Assembly (NCBI GenBank): GCA_047971485.1
Contig: JBKDZR010000037.1
Span: 1-9,205, forward strand
Source: JBKDZR01 sp047971485
GTDB lineage: Bacteria > Pseudomonadota > Alphaproteobacteria > Rhodobacterales > Rhodobacteraceae
Length of the DNA: 9,205 nt
Direction of reading: 5' to 3'
In this document: positions 6,554 to 9,205 of the stretch, in pieces
Layout of the letters: each line of letters starts with the position of its first letter
Numbering within the stretch: the stretch's first letter is position 1
The notes under the pieces: generated by a model
What the model saw: only the letters and a program-made list of their open reading frames with translations
What the model was told of the DNA's origin: nothing
The model's database searches: none
Program-made: the position numbers and the translations under genes

Positions 6554-7651
6554 ATGTCCCAGACAGATTACAGTTCGGCCATTTCCTCGGTCGAGGAAAT
6601 CCTTGAGGATGCCCGCAATGGCCGGATGTTCATCCTGGTCGATCACGAGGATCGCGAGAATGAGGGCGATCTGGTCATTCCCGCGCAGATGGCGACGCCC
6701 GAGGCGATCAACTTCATGGCCACCCACGGCCGCGGCCTGATCTGTCTGGCGCTGACCAGCAAGCGGATCGACGCGCTTGGTTTGCCGCTGATGGCCTCGC
6801 AGAATTCCAGCCGGCACGAGACCGCCTTTACCACCTCGATCGAGGCCCGTGAGGGGGTGACCACCGGCATTTCCGCCCATGATCGCGCACGCACCGTTGC
6901 CGTGGCGATTGATGGGTCCAAGACCGGCACCGATATTGCGACGCCCGGGCATGTGTTTCCGCTGCGGGCCCGCGACGGTGGGGTTCTGGTCCGGGCTGGC
7001 CATACTGAGGCGGCTGTTGATATCGCGCGGCTGGCGGGGCTGAACGAATCGGGCGTGATCTGTGAAATCATGAACGAAGACGGCACCATGGCCCGCCTGC
7101 CGGACCTGATCGCCTTTGCCCAGATGCACAACCTGAAGGTCGGCACGATTTCCGATCTGATCGCCTATCGCCGGCGCTATGACAATCTGGTCCAGGCGAC
7201 GGCGGAACGGGTGGTCACGTCTGAATTTGGCGGTGAATGGAAGATGCAGATCTTCACCGATGCCAGCCATGGCGATGAACATATCGTTCTGGTGCGGGGC
7301 GACATTTCCGGGCCTGAACCGGTTCTGGTTCGGATGCACGCGCTGGATCCGTTGCAGGATATCGTCGGGTTGGGCGGTGCGGGTCGGACTGCGGAATTTG
7401 GCCGCGCCATGGGCCTGATCGCCCAGGAGGGGCGGGGCGTTATGGTGTTGCTGCGCGATACCACCCTCAAACTGTTGGCCGAAGATGCCAGTCCTCAGAC
7501 CCTGCGCCGCTATGGGCTGGGGGCGCAGATCCTCAGTTCGCTGGGGTTGTCGAACCTTGTCCTTCTGACCAATTCGCCGCGTCCCCGTGTTGTCGGGCTC
7601 GAAGCTTACGGGCTGTCGATTGCCGGGACCCGCGCCGTTCCGCTGGAGTAA
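6554..7651 (+). CDS. ribBA: DHBP synthase fused to a degenerate GTP cyclohydrolase II domain (RibBA/RibBX type)
   Basis: The 365-residue product has an intact N-terminal 3,4-dihydroxy-2-butanone 4-phosphate synthase domain (about 1-207), which makes the four-carbon precursor from ribulose 5-phosphate. Its active-site block DHEDRENEGDLV (30-41), RHETAFTTSIEAREGVTTGI (87-106) and RAGHTEAAVDIARLAG (147-162) are complete. The C-terminal half (about 215-365) has the RibA fold: EHIVLVRGDI, then EGRGVMVLL and LVLLTN. The zinc cysteines are missing: where RibA has CLTGDxxxSxRCDCG, this protein has ALDPLQDIVGLGGAG. The arginine-rich RQEGRGIG block and about 25 residues after it are also gone. It should therefore lack cyclohydrolase activity. 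The start at 6554 follows ACGGAG by about 5 bases; an upstream in-frame start at 6476 adds unconserved residues. ribH starts 3 bases downstream. Confidence 0.94.
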   Translation: MSQTDYSSAISSVEEILEDARNGRMFILVDHEDRENEGDLVIPAQMATPEAINFMATHGRGLICLALTSKRIDALGLPLMASQNSSRHETAFTTSIEAREGVTTGISAHDRARTVAVAIDGSKTGTDIATPGHVFPLRARDGGVLVRAGHTEAAVDIARLAGLNESGVICEIMNEDGTMARLPDLIAFAQMHNLKVGTISDLIAYRRRYDNLVQATAERVVTSEFGGEWKMQIFTDASHGDEHIVLVRGDISGPEPVLVRMHALDPLQDIVGLGGAGRTAEFGRAMGLIAQEGRGVMVLLRDTTLKLLAEDASPQTLRRYGLGAQILSSLGLSNLVLLTNSPRPRVVGLEAYGLSIAGTRAVPLE

Positions 7652-7654
7652 CCC

Positions 7655-8203
7655 ATGGCCGGTGAAAGCCACACCACCCTGCCGCGTCCCGTTTTCGAAG
7701 GGCCGGCCCCGCGTGTTCTGATCGTCTGTTCGCCCTATTACGGCGAGATCGCGGCACAGATGGTTGCCGGTGCGCGCGCCGAGATCGAGGCCGCCGGGGG
7801 TCTGGCCGAGGTGATCGAGGTTCCCGGCGCGCTTGAGGTGCCGATCGCAATCCGCATCGCCCATCGTGGCGGCGATTATGATGGGTTCGTCGCCTTGGGC
7901 TGTGTCATTCGCGGCGAGACGACGCATTATGAAACCGTCTGCAATGACAGCTCGCGCGCGATCACCCTGCTGGGGCTGGAAGGCGCCTGCATTGGCAACG
8001 GGATCCTGACCGTTGAAACCCTTGAACAGGCCCAGGTCCGCGCCGATGCGGCGGTCCAGAACAAGGGCGGCGGGGCGGCGGCGGCGGCGCTGCATCTGAT
8101 TGCGCTCAGCCGGCGGTTTTCGGGACAGGGCAAAGGGGTGGGCTTTCGTCCCGGTGGCCTGTCCCTGGCCGATCGTGGCGCCGGGGGGCCGAAGACCGTA
8201 TGA
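7655..8203 (+). CDS. ribH: 6,7-dimethyl-8-ribityllumazine synthase
   Basis: The 182-residue protein condenses the RibB product with the RibD-derived pyrimidine to give the lumazine substrate of RibE. Family motifs are all present: VPGALEVPIAI (56-66), ALGCVIRGETTHYETVCNDS (80-99) with the catalytic histidine H91, GNGILTVETLEQAQVRA (114-130) and NKGGGAAAAALHL (136-148). Typical RibH is about 155 residues and ends soon after the last motif. This one carries about 30 extra residues, rich in glycine, arginine and proline, that look flexible. The ATG is 3 bases after the ribBA stop, and the stop overlaps the nusB start (ATGA, 8200-8203), so all three are likely translated from one mRNA. Confidence 0.96.
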   Translation: MAGESHTTLPRPVFEGPAPRVLIVCSPYYGEIAAQMVAGARAEIEAAGGLAEVIEVPGALEVPIAIRIAHRGGDYDGFVALGCVIRGETTHYETVCNDSSRAITLLGLEGACIGNGILTVETLEQAQVRADAAVQNKGGGAAAAALHLIALSRRFSGQGKGVGFRPGGLSLADRGAGGPKTV

Positions 8204-8697
8204 CCGACCCGACAGGTAAACCCAGGACAGGCAAGCGGCCGCTTGCCGAGCGACGCCAGCTGAAATCGGCGGCACGGTTTTTTGCGGTGCAGGCGCTGTT
8301 CCAGATGGAGGCGTCGGGGGCCTCTTTCGACAAGGTGGTGCGTGAATTCACCGATTACCGCTTTGGCGAGCATTTCGAGGACTATGACATGGCCGAGGGC
8401 GACCCCCGCCTGTTCCGCCGGATTGTCGAGGATGCCGTGTCCCATCAGGCGCGGATCGACCAGATGACGGATCGGGCGTTGGTGGCGAAATGGCCTATTG
8501 CGCGCATTGATCCGACATTGCGGGCGCTGACCCGCGCGGCGGGGGCCGAGCTGGTTGCCCATGAAACGCCTCCAAAGGTGGTTATCGTGGAGTATGTACA
8601 GATCGCCCAGGCCTTCTTTCCCGAGGGGCGTGAGGCGGGCTTTACCAATGCCGTTCTCGACCACATGGCCCGCGAGGCCCGTCCCGAGGCCTTTTGA
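8200..8697 (+). CDS. nusB: Transcription antitermination factor NusB
   Basis: The 165-residue all-helical protein binds boxA RNA with NusE (S10) and supports antitermination and processing of rRNA transcripts. Motifs seen are RRQLKSAARFFAVQALFQME (18-37), KWPIARIDPTLRALTRAAGA (97-116), and the C-terminal VVIVEYVQIAQAFFPEG (127-143) with GFTNAVLDHMARE (147-159). It has a short basic, disordered N-terminus (MTDPTGKPRTGKRP), as in other alphaproteobacterial NusB proteins. The start codon overlaps the ribH stop by 4 bases (ATGA). It is the last clear gene in the window; thiL, the frequent next gene in other proteobacteria, does not follow. Confidence 0.95.
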   Translation: MTDPTGKPRTGKRPLAERRQLKSAARFFAVQALFQMEASGASFDKVVREFTDYRFGEHFEDYDMAEGDPRLFRRIVEDAVSHQARIDQMTDRALVAKWPIARIDPTLRALTRAAGAELVAHETPPKVVIVEYVQIAQAFFPEGREAGFTNAVLDHMAREARPEAF

Positions 8698-8800
8698 GAT
8701 CAGCGGTTTTGCCGTGGTATCACTGGGGCTTAGGGCTCAATCATTTGGGGATGTCGGCTTTGCGGACAAAGTTGTCGTTCATCCCCTTGGGGCAGGAAAA

Positions 8801-8813
8801 GCCCGGAACGGGC
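8801..8813 (-). terminator. Weak intrinsic-terminator-like hairpin, leftward
   Basis: On the - strand, GCCCG-TTC-CGGGC is followed directly by TTTTCC. The stem is only 5 bp and the T-run only 4, so this is a marginal candidate. It would fit the end of a leftward transcript from the structured region to the right. It has no T-run on the + strand, so it does not end the nusB operon. Confidence 0.2.
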
Positions 8814-8925
8814 GCCGCGTCATCACTGGGGCGGCCCACCGGTCTGGCGCTCTGGCTGAAGGCAACGCAACGCTTAAAGGTCGCGTACCACGGCTGTCAT
8901 AAATCGCGCCGTTCATATGTTGGGT

Positions 8926-8953
8926 GCGCCAGCCCCGGGTCCGGCGCTGGCGC
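8926..8953. repeat. Strong GC-rich hairpin
   Basis: GCGCCAGC (8926-8933) and GCTGGCGC (8946-8953) are perfect 8-bp inverted copies around a 12-base loop that begins CCCGGG. Neither strand has a T-run after it, so it is not a standard terminator. It could be part of a structured RNA or a protein site. Confidence 0.4.
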
Positions 8954-9057
8954 GGCTGGGTCTGCTGTGTCAGCGTCAACAAGGCCGCAGAGCCGACTTG
9001 CACAGGCGAAAAGAGGCACAGATCCCGGATCTCGCTGCTCTGACAGGGATCTTTGAT

Positions 9058-9190
9058 GGTGGGGCATGTGGCGGGCCCGCAGCAACCGTGGTGGTGCGCA
9101 TTCCCGAGGACCTGTATATACAGGTGGGCGCCAGGTAACCGGACCAGGGCCCGGACAGAGCCAGCTCCCTCGGAGTTGCTTAAGGCCACC
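9058..9190. ncRNA. Candidate structured RNA, possibly 6S RNA
   Basis: The segment can fold as one interrupted rod. The outer pair is GGTGG (9058-9062) with CCACC (9186-9190). Inside it CGGGCCC (9072-9078) pairs with GGGCCCG (9147-9153), then CCG (9087-9089) with CGG (9140-9142) and GCGC (9096-9099) with GCGC (9128-9131). The tip is the perfect palindrome ACCTGTATATACAGGT (9110-9125). One side of the large internal bubble carries a small hairpin, CTCC-CTC-GGAG (9165-9175). A long rod with a central bubble and a bubble-side hairpin is the general plan of 6S RNA, which binds the sigma-70 holoenzyme. Short stretches recall the family, for example GGCCTTAA on the - strand. The fold is nearly symmetrical, so I cannot fix the strand. 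The full gene might run past the right edge. Both the RNA call and the 6S identity are uncertain. Confidence 0.4.
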
Positions 9191-9205
9191 GGAATAGAGC
9201 CACGA

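Larger units (their letters stand above)
8698..9205. other. 508-bp region without an assignable gene, rich in inverted repeats
   Basis: No open frame here resembles a protein I know. It contains several self-complementary elements: GTCGGCTTTGCGGAC (8753-8767, imperfect), GCCCG-GAA-CGGGC (8801-8813), a strong hairpin at 8926-8953, AGATCC-C-GGATCT (9020-9032), GATCCC/GGGATC (9021-9026 with 9046-9051), and the rod at 9058-9190. A frame on the - strand from 8896 to the stop at 8741 has coding-like third positions but lacks a good start. The density of structure and the lack of a gene suggest RNA genes or regulatory sequence rather than protein. No intrinsic terminator for the rib-nusB operon is obvious at its start. 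Confidence 0.6.

Noticed and set aside
6503..8275. 590-codon open frame on the - strand across ribBA and ribH
   Set aside because: It is antisense to two certain genes with complete family motifs. Long antisense frames are expected in GC-rich coding DNA. Its translation is low-complexity, rich in R, G, Q and P, with no recognisable domain.
8741..8782. tmRNA tag-like peptide (NDNF) in the - strand frame ending at 8741
   Set aside because: Alphaproteobacterial tags often begin ANDN, but here the peptide ends ADIPK instead of a hydrophobic -AA end. I see no tRNA-like T-loop or other conserved tmRNA sequence nearby.
8897..8899. In-frame TGA joining two open - strand segments (9085-8900 and 8896-8744), as possible readthrough or selenocysteine
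   Set aside because: The upstream segment does not look like protein and overlaps the structured-RNA candidate; no SECIS-like element was recognised next to the TGA. A chance alignment of frames is simpler.
8917..9138. 73-codon + strand frame over the structured region
   Set aside because: It has no ribosome binding site and no recognisable domain, and it overlaps several inverted repeats that better explain the sequence.

Overview
The window (9,205 bp, GC-rich) is ordinary chromosomal DNA from an alphaproteobacterium. The evidence is the RpoD C-terminus, the gene order nrdR-ribD ... ribE-ribBA-ribH-nusB, the RibBA protein with a degenerate cyclohydrolase half, and strong G/C bias at third codon positions. 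The order may be Rhodobacterales or Rhodospirillales; the sequence alone does not settle it. No mobile element, CRISPR array, tRNA or rRNA was found.

Layout. Positions 1-672 hold the 3' part of rpoD (primary sigma factor), cut by the left edge. Next come two paralogous small exported or membrane-anchored proteins of unknown function (721-1122, 1227-1664) and a YjbQ/UPF0047 protein (1668-2096), all on the + strand. An SDR oxidoreductase (2769-2089, - strand) converges on yjbQ with an 8-bp overlap. From a 182-bp divergent gap, nrdR and ribD run rightward with a 4-bp overlap. A Wza/KpsD-type polysaccharide export lipoprotein (5682-4543, - strand) then interrupts the riboflavin genes. After another divergent gap come ribE, ribBA, ribH and nusB, tightly packed on the + strand. 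The last 508 bp (8698-9205) contain no gene I can assign but are rich in inverted repeats. Positions 9058-9190 can fold as one long interrupted rod, and I read them as a candidate structured RNA, possibly 6S RNA.

Function. RibD, RibE, RibB and RibH give all the riboflavin-specific steps except GTP cyclohydrolase II. The RibA-like half of the RibBA protein has lost the zinc cysteines and part of the active-site region, so an active RibA should be encoded elsewhere. NrdR (ribonucleotide reductase repressor) and NusB (antitermination and rRNA transcription) are usual co-residents of rib clusters. I see no FMN riboswitch in the window.

I did not find a convincing new multi-gene system. The points most worth a second look are the RibBX-like fusion, the tandem family of small two-cysteine secreted proteins, the inverted export gene inside the rib cluster, and the structured, gene-poor right end.
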